64,000 nucleotides of DNA from Pinibacter aurantiacus (GCF_019130065.1 NZ_JAHSPG010000001.1:310001-374000), one strand, 5' to 3'; shown: positions 8,742 to 18,947, counted from the first letter of the stretch. Notes: generated by a model from the letters alone, not told the origin. A program made the numbers and translations.

Positions 8742-9320
8742 CTATTCAAAAATCCTTTTGATCCATGCATACTGCAAAAGCATAATTGTTTTGGCGTCCT
8801 TTATTTCTCCTGCTTCCATCATTCTCATCGCTTCATCAAAACTGATTTCAAGCACGTCTATCTCTTCTCCGTGATCAACACCTCCACCCTCGCCTTGTTT
8901 CATTTCCTTTGTGTAGGCACCAATAAACAAATACAATATCTCTGATACGGAGCCTGGCGACATATAGGCTTCATAGACTTTTGTAACATCCTTAATTTTA
9001 TAGCCGGTCTCTTCTTCGGTTTCCCTTCTGATACAATCTTCGGGACTATCCTGATCCAATTGTCCGGCACATACTTCTACCAGCATGCCAGATGCATTGC
9101 CATTTATGAATGACGGCATACGGAATTGTTTGGTAAGCACCACCGTTTTCTTTTCTTTATTGTACAAAAGAATACCCGCACCATTACCGCGATCATACAC
9201 TTCGCGGGTCATCGTCTCTTTTTCATTTCGCTTGTTGATGTGCTCGTAAGTTATTCTGTGAAGCTTATGCCAAAAGGGGGAGATCGTTTCGGTGCTAAGG
9301 ATTTTCACGTTGTTCGTCAT
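8742..9320 (-). CDS. nudK: NudK-type Nudix hydrolase (GDP-mannose pyrophosphatase family)
   Basis: The 192-residue protein follows E. coli NudK closely: REVYDRGNGAGILLYN, KTVVLTKQFRMP, and the Nudix helix RRETEEETGY. NudK hydrolyses GDP-mannose to GMP and mannose 1-phosphate. In the Nudix box the first conserved Glu (G-x5-E) is Ser (GQLDQDS), while the metal-binding REx2EE core is intact. The gene is divergent from the LacI regulator, with 106 bp between starts. Confidence 0.88.
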   Translation of the reverse strand: MTNNVKILSTETISPFWHKLHRITYEHINKRNEKETMTREVYDRGNGAGILLYNKEKKTVVLTKQFRMPSFINGNASGMLVEVCAGQLDQDSPEDCIRRETEEETGYKIKDVTKVYEAYMSPGSVSEILYLFIGAYTKEMKQGEGGGVDHGEEIDVLEISFDEAMRMMEAGEIKDAKTIMLLQYAWIKRIFE

Positions 9321-9426
9321 GGTAAACCGTTATTGTTTCAATATTACAGCAATAATTTCCAAATTGTTCCCCAAAAGGAAAAACTATAACCAAACTTTTG
9401 CTTACCTTGACCTTACTAAATTAGAG

Positions 9427-10482
9427 ATGGAAAACAAACTGCCCACGATTAAAGAGATTGCCAAGCGGCTCAATGTATCCGTGTCCACTGTATCCCGCGC
9501 CTTAAGCAATCACCCAAGCATTGGCTTGCGCACCCGCACACGTGTTCAGGAGTTGGCGAAAGAGTTAAACTACGAGCCCAACACAAAAGCCATTTTTTTT
9601 AAGCAGCAAAAGACTTTTATCATCGGTGTGATCCTTCCTTATATTAAAGAAGAATTTTTTTCGGAAGCTATCAGCGGCATTGAAACTGCAGCTATGGCGC
9701 ACGATTATACCATACTTTTCGGACAAAGTTTTGATGATACTGAACGTGAAAAGAAAGTGTTGGAAGCGATGAAGAAACAACGTGTTGACGGCCTGATCAT
9801 TTCTCTTTCGAAATATACCAACAACTTTGATCATTTGGCAACGCTGGAAAAATATGATATTCCGGTAGTGTATTTTGACCGCGTACCACCATTTGAAAAC
9901 GCGCATAAGGTCTATTGCAATTTATACAAAGGCACGATTGAGATGGTGAATTGGCTGTTCAGCAGGGGTTTCAAGAGGATCGGCTTTATAAACGGGCCGG
10001 ACAAATTACTAGCAACGCACGAACGCCTTAAAGGTTATATTGAGGGTATTACAAAAAAGAAACTGAAAGTCGATATGCGGTTGGTTGAGCAAACCGATCT
10101 TTCCCGCGAGAGTACTTACAAAGCGATGGAAAAATTACTTGCGCTAAAACAGCCACCGGAAGTGATCATCACGTTTAACGACTATGTTCATCTTGATGTG
10201 ATGCAATATGCGAGGCAGCATAATTTAAAGATCAATGAAGATATTTTCTTTGCAAGTTATGCGAACCTGCCGATCACAAGCTACACGGCATTTCCGCCAA
10301 TAGCCTCTATTGAACAGTATCCTTATAAACAGGGAGAAAAAGCAATGGAGATCCTCATCCGCATCATCAACGACAAACTACAACATGCAAACGTTGCGGG
10401 CAAATATTATCATGAGGAAATAGACGGATTGGTGATGATTAATAAGGACTTTGAGTTGAATCAAGATTCAATTAAAAATTAG
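9427..10482 (+). CDS. LacI-family transcriptional regulator
   Basis: The 351-residue protein has an N-terminal LacI helix-turn-helix (TIKEIAKRLNVSVSTVSRAL, about 6-25) and a periplasmic-binding-protein-like effector domain. The start is set at 9427 because the HTH begins there; the frame is open from 9292 but that part is not family-like. It is adjacent to the minus-strand SusC/SusD/hydrolase genes, so it is the likely sugar-responsive regulator of that locus. A candidate LacI-type operator lies at 18948-18961 in the SusC/GH109 intergenic region. Its last codon (Asn) and stop TAG are in a GGAATTAAG repeat. Confidence 0.9.
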   Translation: MENKLPTIKEIAKRLNVSVSTVSRALSNHPSIGLRTRTRVQELAKELNYEPNTKAIFFKQQKTFIIGVILPYIKEEFFSEAISGIETAAMAHDYTILFGQSFDDTEREKKVLEAMKKQRVDGLIISLSKYTNNFDHLATLEKYDIPVVYFDRVPPFENAHKVYCNLYKGTIEMVNWLFSRGFKRIGFINGPDKLLATHERLKGYIEGITKKKLKVDMRLVEQTDLSRESTYKAMEKLLALKQPPEVIITFNDYVHLDVMQYARQHNLKINEDIFFASYANLPITSYTAFPPIASIEQYPYKQGEKAMEILIRIINDKLQHANVAGKYYHEEIDGLVMINKDFELNQDSIKN

Positions 10483-10740
10483 GAATTAAGAATTAAGAAT
10501 TCATTAAAGTCGAAGTCCTTGTCATATTGCAGACTGGCACTTAATTCAACGTATTCCAGCCGAAAATTATAACGACCATCACTTAAAAGATATCGATAAA
10601 CAAAGTCCCGATCATCTGATCGGGACTTTGTTTATCGAAGCTATGCTTAGCTCTAAAAGGTGGTATATCCATATGTGGAAACTTGCACCGAAAGAATTCT
10701 TAATTCTTAATTCTTAATTCCTAATTCTTAATTAATAATC
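10470..10740. repeat. Inverted GGAATTAAG / CTTAATTC arrays flanking a hairpin
   Basis: The left arm (10470-10504) has AATTAAG-type heptamers and the right arm (10692-10738) five TTAATTC-type units. The left arm holds the stop of the LacI gene and the right arm holds the stop of the convergent hydrolase gene. A perfect 21-bp hairpin lies in the loop. Confidence 0.9.
10594..10637. terminator. Perfect 21-bp hairpin between convergent genes
   Basis: CGATAAACAAAGTCCCGATC and its exact reverse complement form a 21-bp stem with almost no loop. Flanking T-rich and A-rich ends suit a bidirectional terminator for the LacI gene and the hydrolase gene. Confidence 0.8.
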
Positions 10741-13715
10741 AACAACCATCCCTTTCCCTTCTCCACCGTTATCGCATCGCTTGCAGCAAATGTTTTAGCC
10801 GGTTGAAAATTCGTTACTTCTTTTGCAGTGATGTTTGCTTTCGAAGGATCAATGCCCAGCGATTGCCAGTTGATTTTCAAATGTACATCTACGTTATCTG
10901 CCGCCCAGCTTGCTATTGATACAAGCGCTTTGCCTTTGCTTTTATAAACGGTAGCTTTTACTTTTTCGGTGTCGGTTGTTACAGGGCAATTAGAGCTCCA
11001 GTAACCAATCATTTCAGAACCCTTGATACCAAACTCATCCCACAATTTCCAGATAGGTCTCGGGTCGCTGTTGCTTGTCCACGGCATACGGTTGGTCATG
11101 CCATAGATCATGCCACGCCATGGATTCCCGCCACCTTCGAGCATTTCACCCATCAGTCCGAATGGAATACCACTTACTTCTGTCAGGAAAAAGTCGGGAT
11201 CATTTTTTTCGTAATCAAAATATTCACCGAACCACAAGCGGTTGAGGTACGGAAAATGTTCCATGTATAAATTCGCACTGTTGTTAAAGCCGTCGCTTTT
11301 GTTGTATTGATTGGCAGAATGCAAATCGATGATGCCGGGATGCCCATCTTTCGTTAGAACACGTTTGATGCGCTTCATTGTAATGCGATCAAATGCCACA
11401 TCATCGAGATAGATACCATCGATGCCAACATTTTGCGTGAGCCAGTTCATGCCTTCTACATAATAGTTGTGCCAGCGGTTCATGCCACTGTTGATGATGG
11501 CAGCATCTCTTATTTCAGGAACAAACCATGCGGCGATATAATCGTCTGCAATATGCTCCTGCAGCCAACTGTAGCCGCCGCCCTTGCCCGGAGAATATAC
11601 TTCGTGCCCCAGGCTTCTCAACGCAAATGTTTCATATGCATGATTAGAAAGTTCGCGAACAGTGTTGTAGATTTTTACCTTCATCCCTTTGCTGTGCGCT
11701 TCATCAATGTATGATTTCATTTTTTTCCACTCAATGAAAGGATAATTGATCCACGGGTTGATCGGTGTTGCGTGGTGAATATTGATAACTGTCGCGCCCG
11801 TTCTTTTTATGCTGTCTATATCGTTGTATTGATGATAGAAGCGTGTGTTCCACTGAAACTCTGTGTTGATTGGATGGAAAGGTGTAATCAGCAAATTGAA
11901 ATTATAATACAGCACCTCTCCTTTCTTCATGCTGCGTGCACCATTGTATGCGTTTACCAGCATGGAAGAACCTTTGATGCCTACCTGTATGCCTCCTTTA
12001 TTGTTATTGCCCCATGATGTCGGCAACTGCAATGGTTTCTGTAAATAGAAATTAGTGTTCAGAGGTCTTACATATTTTTCATCTCTCAAAGAAAATTGCA
12101 GACCGGCATTTACATTTCCTATCCACGCTCCATCTTGGTTTTTACTTGACACATCCCATTTCCAATCTACCAACTCGGGGCGATTGCCGCCTTTTTGTCC
12201 AAGCCCCATCATATACGTGGTCATGTTCTTCTGGAATGGAATATGCATCACAATATCCTTGAAATCCATATCCTGCAAGGCCGTCACTTTCACGGTGTAT
12301 GACAAGAAGCCGTCAAACTCAAGTGAAGCACTTACATCCATTTGCAAAGAATCAGAGGTATTTGTTGCCTGCCATTTTAAGGTGCCGGGCTTTCTTTCTG
12401 TGAAAGATACGCCTGAACTTTTCAGGTCGATATTTTTACCATTGCTTTGTCTTGTGAAATGAAAATGTATTCCTTCGTATAGCAACGAGTTTGGTTCTTT
12501 TGACAGACCTGTCATTTCTTCTGTGAAGAATGTTTGAATCTGTTTTGGAAAACCATCTTTATTGATGATGATCTTTCTGCCCAGCAAATTCACAGCGGTA
12601 TCGCCCACTAGTTCAAGCGGTGTGTATGGAGCGATCACGTCATTTTCCTGCGCCAATGTAGAGTTTAACCATTGCAAACGTGTTTGTTTCCATGGCTCGT
12701 TAATACCGCCATCTGCAAGGGTTTTATTGTTAATGGTTAGATTGATATTGATTGTAACGGGCTTTGCACCATTGGCCGTTACAGTTGCTTTCCCGGTATA
12801 AGTTCCCGCATCAGTGTTTGCAGGCACTGCTACATCGCACCAAAGAGGTTGCACACTATTCGCGGTAACATTTACATTTTGGGTGAACGGTTTCGCATCA
12901 TATGAAACGCCCGTTGTGTTGATGCAGGTGATCTGTTTTGCGCTTATCGTTTTTCCTGCTGCACTTTTCAAATCGCTAAAAACAACTTGTACGTTTTGCA
13001 AATCTTTCAAAGCATACACTCCCAACTGATAGGCATAAAACTCACCTTTTGCTGCTTCGCCGTGAAATGAATTTTGTAATCCTTTTTGTATCCAGCGATA
13101 AGGCAAATCGCGCTTCATTCGAATGCTGTACTGCCTGTCTTCCGGAAATACGATGAATGGTTGTGCTGCATATTTTGCTTTCAGCGCATTTGTTTCCTTC
13201 GCTGTTGCAATCACTTCCATCGGGTAAAAAGTATTGAAAGAATCAATGGCTTCAATCCTTGCCACCGTTGCGTTTGCCGGCGCCTTTGTATTAATATTTT
13301 TCAACCATTCTGCCGATGCAGTCTGTTCAGGCTTTAAGTAAACACCTTTGGGATAGTTGTTTCTGCCTTCATTTCTGTAAGGCATGTAGTATACGTTATA
13401 GGTGCCTTTTCCGGAAACAGCTTCAAAATAAACAGTGCCGTTTTCTCTTGAAATATCAGCGGCATTTACGTTTAATATTTTATTGCCGGTTTTGGCATCC
13501 TGCACTATGAGCCTTTTGTCCTGCGGGTTTTCGTCGTTTCGTCGCCACGGAATAACGGCCTTTGCAATTTTACCTGTGCCGTTAAACTGTATTACCACTC
13601 TGTGATTGCCGAGAGAATCGCGGTTCCAGCAATCGTTGCAAACTGTATATTTTATCTGTTGAGCTAAGGTTACCTGAGCCGATAGAATGAGGGCTGCAGC
13701 GAGGAGATTTTTCAT
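10728..13715 (-). CDS. Large secreted glycoside-hydrolase-like protein (DUF6067/GH123-N type)
   Basis: The 995-residue protein starts with a signal peptide (MKNLLAAALILSAQVTLAQQ). The middle and C-terminal parts look like a TIM-barrel hydrolase: INIHHATPINPW, KGMKVKIYNTVRELS, and GIDGIYLDD at about 764-772 with two acidic residues in a strand-end position typical of catalytic acids. The C-terminal about 90 residues resemble a beta-sandwich. Similar large Bacteroidota proteins are annotated as DUF6067 or GH123-related; I am not certain of the family. It is the third gene after SusC and SusD and probably acts at the cell surface or in the periplasm on the imported glycan. Its Asn-stop end comes from an AATTAA repeat. 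Confidence 0.75.
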   Translation of the reverse strand: MKNLLAAALILSAQVTLAQQIKYTVCNDCWNRDSLGNHRVVIQFNGTGKIAKAVIPWRRNDENPQDKRLIVQDAKTGNKILNVNAADISRENGTVYFEAVSGKGTYNVYYMPYRNEGRNNYPKGVYLKPEQTASAEWLKNINTKAPANATVARIEAIDSFNTFYPMEVIATAKETNALKAKYAAQPFIVFPEDRQYSIRMKRDLPYRWIQKGLQNSFHGEAAKGEFYAYQLGVYALKDLQNVQVVFSDLKSAAGKTISAKQITCINTTGVSYDAKPFTQNVNVTANSVQPLWCDVAVPANTDAGTYTGKATVTANGAKPVTININLTINNKTLADGGINEPWKQTRLQWLNSTLAQENDVIAPYTPLELVGDTAVNLLGRKIIINKDGFPKQIQTFFTEEMTGLSKEPNSLLYEGIHFHFTRQSNGKNIDLKSSGVSFTERKPGTLKWQATNTSDSLQMDVSASLEFDGFLSYTVKVTALQDMDFKDIVMHIPFQKNMTTYMMGLGQKGGNRPELVDWKWDVSSKNQDGAWIGNVNAGLQFSLRDEKYVRPLNTNFYLQKPLQLPTSWGNNNKGGIQVGIKGSSMLVNAYNGARSMKKGEVLYYNFNLLITPFHPINTEFQWNTRFYHQYNDIDSIKRTGATVINIHHATPINPWINYPFIEWKKMKSYIDEAHSKGMKVKIYNTVRELSNHAYETFALRSLGHEVYSPGKGGGYSWLQEHIADDYIAAWFVPEIRDAAIINSGMNRWHNYYVEGMNWLTQNVGIDGIYLDDVAFDRITMKRIKRVLTKDGHPGIIDLHSANQYNKSDGFNNSANLYMEHFPYLNRLWFGEYFDYEKNDPDFFLTEVSGIPFGLMGEMLEGGGNPWRGMIYGMTNRMPWTSNSDPRPIWKLWDEFGIKGSEMIGYWSSNCPVTTDTEKVKATVYKSKGKALVSIASWAADNVDVHLKINWQSLGIDPSKANITAKEVTNFQPAKTFAASDAITVEKGKGWLLIIN

Positions 13716-13755
13716 GTTTGAAAGATAATTTAAAAAAGCAAAGCTTGCCTAAAAT

Positions 13756-13861
13756 AAAATAACTGAATAACTGATTAACTGAATAACTGAGTGTTAAAGG
13801 TCAATCTTACACTCAATTATTCAATCATTCAGTTATTCAGTTAATCAGTTATTCAATTATT
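13756..13861. repeat. Inverted AATAACTG / CAGTTATT arrays between susD-like and hydrolase genes
   Basis: Left arm 13756-13793 and right arm 13811-13861 are 8-mer arrays only about 17 bp apart, so a nearly continuous hairpin is possible. They lie between two codirectional minus-strand genes and end two bases before the SusD-like stop codon. Confidence 0.9.
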
Positions 13862-13863
13862 GT

Positions 13864-15507
13864 CTACCAATTCGGATTCTGATGTCCCTGCAATGCTGGA
13901 TCAGCATCGATGTCTTCCTGTGGAATCGGGAAATAATAATCCCTGTTTTCGTTGAAGACTCTCTCTGCGCCAACGGTAATGTGATTTGGACTGGACCACG
14001 TAACTACGCCTGTTGTCATGTCAACAGTGCCCGGACGTACGCCGTAAACCGGACCATTCATTACCTGGCCGCCAATTTTCCAGCGCTTCATATCGTACCA
14101 TCTCAATCCTTCAAAAGCCAGTTCCACTCTGCGCTCATTGCGAAGTCTCTTGCGCAAACCTGCCTGGTCAACTTCTGTAACTGCAGGCATGTTTACTCTC
14201 GCACGTACCTGGTTGATAGCTCCTGCTGCAAGTCCAAGATCTTTGCCTTGTTCGATCAATGATTCTGCATAGATCAACAATATTTCTGCATAGCGGAACA
14301 CAATGAAATTCAGGTTTTGTGCCAATGTGGGGTCGCCTACAGGCAAGTGATCCAATGGTGCACAATATTTTCTTAAGCAATATCCAGTGCGTGATCTGTT
14401 ACCTTTAGATGAGTTGTAATATTCATCTGGACCTACCGGTTGAAGACTATTGAATATTCTTCCGTTCCATGTAAGACCAGGGTAAATGATAGATGCATTG
14501 AATCTTGGATCCCTGTTCTCGTAAGGTTTATCCGCGTTGTAAGTTGGATCTGCTGTTATTGCTTTACCATTCTTTGTTTCGTACGCGTCTACCAAGCTCT
14601 GCGTTGGATTCACTGAGTTCCAGCCCCCTTCCGCAACAGTGTACAATCCATCAATCCATGAGCCCCATTTTGGTTGCTGATATGTTACTTCTAAAATAAC
14701 TTCTTTGTCTCTCGCTACTTTGCCCTGGTTTTCTTCCCAGAACAAACCTTCATAGTTATCAGCCAAACCATATAGGTTAAGATCCATTATTGCTTTTGAA
14801 TCTTTTTCTGCATTTGCAAAATCTCCCCTAAAAAGCTCCAGACGTGCTTTCAATGCCAATGCTGCGCCTTTTGTTACGCGGCCGTATTCGTCACCAGACC
14901 TTGTTACTGGCAATATTTGAGAAACGGTATCGAGTTCAGATAAAATGAATTTCGCGATGTCATCTTCAGAACTTCTTGGAATGGAGTTTTCCTCACCATA
15001 ATCCAATACTTTGGTTACAAGTGGTACACCGCCAAAACACATTAGTTTTCTTGTGTAATCAAATGCTCTTAAAAAACGGGCCTCTGCTTTCATCCCTGTT
15101 GCCTTGTCCTTATCCATTGTTTTCACCAGGTCAACGTTTTCCAGGAAGAAGTTGTCGTTTCTGATGCCTTTATAATCGAAGTAAGTTCTGTAAAGATCCA
15201 CGTAAGCGGCGCCCGAAATTTTTGCAGGGGTTGCCGTTCCAAGTGCAATGTAAGATGGCAATTGGTTGGTGAACGGACAATAAGCGTTGTCGCTGATATC
15301 ATCCATGTAAATACCATCTCCATCTTCAAAGAAACCACTCATTTTAGCATACTGATACGCCGAGGCGAGATTTTGCAATGCTGCCTGCTCCGAAACAAAA
15401 TATGCCTCAGGCGCATAATCATCCACCGGTGCTCTGTTCAGCTTTACGCAAGAAGCGAACAGTGTTGATATAATTGCTGTTGAAATAATTAGACTATTTT
15501 TTTTCAT
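13864..15507 (-). CDS. SusD/RagB-family outer-membrane glycan-binding lipoprotein
   Basis: The 547-residue protein has a lipoprotein signal (SLIISTAIISTLFASC, lipobox Cys20), a SusD N-terminal TPR-like region (ALQNLASAYQYAKMS, KAEARFLRAFDYTRK) and the SusD C-terminal signature RLRNERRVELAFEGLRWYDM followed by a final YYFPIPQEDIDADP segment. Its role is to bind the glycan at the surface and cap the SusC channel. It starts 24 bp after the SusC-like stop, as in a typical operon. Confidence 0.95.
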   Translation of the reverse strand: MKKNSLIISTAIISTLFASCVKLNRAPVDDYAPEAYFVSEQAALQNLASAYQYAKMSGFFEDGDGIYMDDISDNAYCPFTNQLPSYIALGTATPAKISGAAYVDLYRTYFDYKGIRNDNFFLENVDLVKTMDKDKATGMKAEARFLRAFDYTRKLMCFGGVPLVTKVLDYGEENSIPRSSEDDIAKFILSELDTVSQILPVTRSGDEYGRVTKGAALALKARLELFRGDFANAEKDSKAIMDLNLYGLADNYEGLFWEENQGKVARDKEVILEVTYQQPKWGSWIDGLYTVAEGGWNSVNPTQSLVDAYETKNGKAITADPTYNADKPYENRDPRFNASIIYPGLTWNGRIFNSLQPVGPDEYYNSSKGNRSRTGYCLRKYCAPLDHLPVGDPTLAQNLNFIVFRYAEILLIYAESLIEQGKDLGLAAGAINQVRARVNMPAVTEVDQAGLRKRLRNERRVELAFEGLRWYDMKRWKIGGQVMNGPVYGVRPGTVDMTTGVVTWSSPNHITVGAERVFNENRDYYFPIPQEDIDADPALQGHQNPNW

Positions 15508-15531
15508 CTTCTTTTCTGTTTAATGATTGAA

Positions 15532-18500
15532 CTAAAAATTCACGTCGACACCAAATGTCCAGATCTTCACTAAAGGATAACCTGCTGTTGCACTGCTGAT
15601 TTCAGGATCGATACCTAGGTCCTTTGGCAATTTTGAAAGCGTGTACAGGTTTTGACCGGACACATATGCTCTCAGACTGCCTACGCCGATTTTACGGCTC
15701 CAGGCTCCCGGAACATTGTAGTAAACCCTCAGGTTTTTCAAGCGCACATAAGAAGCATTGAATAAAAATATAGTGGATGGATAGGAAGCGTTGATGGTGT
15801 TACTTGCAGATACTCGTGGCAATCTTGTATTATAGTTATCCGGATTGTTTATTGGATCATAAGAATTCTTAATAGTCCAATTGGTAATTCCATAGCCACT
15901 GCTAAATCCATAGCCTGTGCTACCTCCAAGGTACATGAAGTTACCTGCTGCACCTTGCAACATACCCGCGACACCGAAGTTTTTGTAAGCCACATCAAAG
16001 TTGAAACCATACATCCATTTTGGAGTGTTGCTTTTCTTTTGCATGGTTTTGTCGCCGGCATCAATCTTGCCGCTTTTATCGTAATCCAGGATTTTCTGAT
16101 CACCATATTTTTGACCACCCAGCAATGTAACAGATGGATTTAAGAAATCATCTTTTGTAAGCAACCCATTGTTGGTATAGAGATAGTAAGAATTCAAAGC
16201 ATATCCTACAGTATTTTTTGTAACGCCCGTCACTGTCAAATTCTGCCCACCAAGGTCCAAAAGTTTGTTTGTAATATAACTGAAGTTTCCGTTCAACTGG
16301 ATGTCCAAACCACTTCTGGTTGCCTTATTATATCCCAATTCAACCTCTAATCCCGAGTTCCGCATTTTACCTATGTTAGCTACATACGGGTCTCCACCAT
16401 TCACTCTTGAAGGCGTCACCGTCATCAGCATGTTTTGTGTGGTTTTGTCAAAATAACCAAGGCTAAAATGGAGTGACTTGTACAGGGTTCCTTCCAGGGC
16501 AACATCCAAAATAGATGTTCTTTCCCATGTAAATGTATTGTTAGGATTTTGTTTCAGTGTCATTGGCGTTATCAGCTGATCACCGAATACATAGTAAAGT
16601 GGTCCCGCATAAGAAGGATCATTTGCCGCACCAATTGTTGCCTGGTATGGATAATACAAGGCACTGTTGGTTGCACCTGGTATATTTTGGTTCCCTAACA
16701 CACCATAGCTACCTCTAAGTTTTAATTCAGATACTGTCGGTTTCAAAGATTCCATGAAATTCTCTTCTGATATTCTCCAACCAGCAGACACCGATGGGAA
16801 GAAGTCCCAGTTGTGATCCGGAGACAAGCGGGAAGAGCCGTCTTCTCTGGCATTCAGCTCAAGCAAGTATTTTCTCTTGTAGTCATAACTGATTCTTCCG
16901 AACGCACCCATCAGGCCCCAATCGTAGTAAGTGCTGCTGTTATCCATTCCATCTGCGGCACCTAGTTGAAGACTTCCTGACGTATTGAGAATAAAATCCT
17001 GACGATAGCCCATCAAACTTCTGTAAGTATGAAATTCCTGCTGACCGCCGATGATCACACCGATGTGATGATCACCAAAAGTTTTCTTATAGGTAACATC
17101 CAGTTGTTGCAGGTAGTGAATATCAGTGTAGTCCGTTTTTGTAGAAGAGTTTGGCCCTGTAGTTTCACCATTGTACCAGTCAAGCGTATTTTTAAACATA
17201 TCCTGGTTGCTTGTTAAATAATTCACACCATTGGTGAACTTAACAGAGATATCCTTCGTGATATCATAAGCCATCACGATGTTCGCAAGAATGTTGTAGT
17301 TCTTTGTATTTGACTGACCGCCTTCCAATGCCTGGCGAATAGGGTTTCTTGTATCGTTGGTTGCAGTGATGTTCCATTCACCATCAGCAGTCTTGATAGG
17401 GTCCATAGGCCTTTGCCTGTTAATGGCACTGGTGATTGCTCCAAGGTCACCCACTGCTGCTGAAACCGGAGCCAGGCTGTTAGAATAGGTAATGCCGAGG
17501 TTCATGTCTATGCTGAATCGTTTCCATTTTATAGAACCGTTATCACGCAACGTGAATCTTTTGAAACTTGTGTTCGCCACATTTCCGTTCTGTTGCAGAT
17601 AGCCCAGCATAAGGTTGTTTCTCACGCTTACATCACCATTACTTAAACCGCCGGAGATGCCTACGTTGTGAGATTGTGTAAAACCATTGTTGCCTGTGAA
17701 CAATGCATCTCTCCAGTCTGTACTTGGCAATGCACCAGATTTAAAGCCAGCAAGTTGTTCATCTGTCCACACTTTTTTTGTTGGGTCAAAATCTGGTTTC
17801 GCTCTCGAAATCGCATCATGCATTAACGCGGTGTTGTATGCATTTGCGTATGAGTATGCATCTGCTTCCTGGAACAGTTCTGTTGGTTTTTGCCAACCAA
17901 CATAACCAGAATAAGAGACGCTTGGTTTACCCAGTTTACCTTTCTTCGTAACAATTAATATTACACCGTTTGCGGCACGTGCACCATACAATGCTGAAGC
18001 AGACGCATCTTTCAATACGGACACGCTTTCAACATCGTTTGGATTTACCTGTGCTATAGAACTTGGAATACCGTCAACAATAATAAGCGGTGATGTACCA
18101 CTCATTATAGATCCGATACCACGAATATTAATAGAAGGATTCGCGCCGGGCTGTCCTGAGCTCGATACAATGTTCAAACCGGGCACTTGTCCCTGCAACG
18201 CAGATGCAAGGTTGTTTACAGGTCTGTCCTGTATCACTTTTGTATTTACCTGCGAAACAGAAGAAGTCATCGTTCTTTTGTTTTGCGTACCAAACGCAAC
18301 GGTAATAACTGTGTCGAGCGAAGCATTTTCATCATCGAGTACAATTGTTAGATTGGCACCATTACCAGCTTTCACTTCTTTCGCTTTCTTGCCAACGCTT
18401 TGGAAGATCAGCGTTGCGTTGTCATTTGCTACTTTAATGGAAAAGTAACCTTCAGCATTGGTGCTGGTTCCCTGTTTGGTGCCTTTCACCAAAACAGAAA

Positions 18501-18741
18501 CCCCGGGCAGCGGCTGACCATTCTTGTCAACAACGCGACCTGTAATTGTTTTTTCTTGTCCCGCATTGATTTGTCCCTGGTAACGTGATGTGCCATTGGC
18601 CCCTGCAAGCGCAGGACTCAACGCCAGAAATAAAACGACGGAATAATTCAAAATGCGGCTCGGGTGATTTTCCTTTTCGGGAAATAAACCTGCCGACTTT
18701 TTACTTGTTTTTCTCTTAAAAGAAAAGAGCGTTTTTCTCAT
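15532..18741 (-). CDS. SusC/RagA-family TonB-dependent outer-membrane transporter
   Basis: The 1069-residue protein has a long N-terminus with a signal segment (about 30-50), a CarboxypepD_reg-like domain (TGRVVDKNGQPLPGVSVLVKG, about 67-87), the SusC plug motif (VNNLASALQGQVPGLNI), SINIRGIGS, and a long beta-barrel ending in an aromatic residue (...FGVDVNF). The energy source is the TonB-ExbBD system. It is the first gene of the susC-susD-hydrolase set and divergent from the GH109 gene. The imported substrate is likely an amino-sugar-containing glycan, by inference from the neighbours. Confidence 0.96.
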   Translation of the reverse strand: MRKTLFSFKRKTSKKSAGLFPEKENHPSRILNYSVVLFLALSPALAGANGTSRYQGQINAGQEKTITGRVVDKNGQPLPGVSVLVKGTKQGTSTNAEGYFSIKVANDNATLIFQSVGKKAKEVKAGNGANLTIVLDDENASLDTVITVAFGTQNKRTMTSSVSQVNTKVIQDRPVNNLASALQGQVPGLNIVSSSGQPGANPSINIRGIGSIMSGTSPLIIVDGIPSSIAQVNPNDVESVSVLKDASASALYGARAANGVILIVTKKGKLGKPSVSYSGYVGWQKPTELFQEADAYSYANAYNTALMHDAISRAKPDFDPTKKVWTDEQLAGFKSGALPSTDWRDALFTGNNGFTQSHNVGISGGLSNGDVSVRNNLMLGYLQQNGNVANTSFKRFTLRDNGSIKWKRFSIDMNLGITYSNSLAPVSAAVGDLGAITSAINRQRPMDPIKTADGEWNITATNDTRNPIRQALEGGQSNTKNYNILANIVMAYDITKDISVKFTNGVNYLTSNQDMFKNTLDWYNGETTGPNSSTKTDYTDIHYLQQLDVTYKKTFGDHHIGVIIGGQQEFHTYRSLMGYRQDFILNTSGSLQLGAADGMDNSSTYYDWGLMGAFGRISYDYKRKYLLELNAREDGSSRLSPDHNWDFFPSVSAGWRISEENFMESLKPTVSELKLRGSYGVLGNQNIPGATNSALYYPYQATIGAANDPSYAGPLYYVFGDQLITPMTLKQNPNNTFTWERTSILDVALEGTLYKSLHFSLGYFDKTTQNMLMTVTPSRVNGGDPYVANIGKMRNSGLEVELGYNKATRSGLDIQLNGNFSYITNKLLDLGGQNLTVTGVTKNTVGYALNSYYLYTNNGLLTKDDFLNPSVTLLGGQKYGDQKILDYDKSGKIDAGDKTMQKKSNTPKWMYGFNFDVAYKNFGVAGMLQGAAGNFMYLGGSTGYGFSSGYGITNWTIKNSYDPINNPDNYNTRLPRVSASNTINASYPSTIFLFNASYVRLKNLRVYYNVPGAWSRKIGVGSLRAYVSGQNLYTLSKLPKDLGIDPEISSATAGYPLVKIWTFGVDVNF

Positions 18742-18947
18742 GCAGCTTTGGTTTTTGTTGTTAGAAAATTTTTCATCACGGCAATGTTTCGCTGTATTAT
18801 TTTACCCTTTTTACAACAGAGTAAAATATTTAATGTACTTTGGTAAGGTCAATAATCTTCGTTCTACGAGGGCTTTTGGGGTAGGTGTCTCAAAGGCTTT
18901 TCGCCTTTTGTAATCCTAAGCTACAAACGTCTTTCCGATAAAACTCA

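Noticed and set aside
9292-9426. Longer N-terminus of the LacI regulator
   Set aside because: The HTH begins right after Met at 9427, and the extra part overlaps the nudK start antisense.
10594-10637. LacI operator
   Set aside because: It lies downstream of both neighbouring genes and is far too long; a terminator role fits better.
12055-12462. 135-codon plus-strand frame within the hydrolase gene
   Set aside because: Antisense shadow with no start signals or domain pattern.
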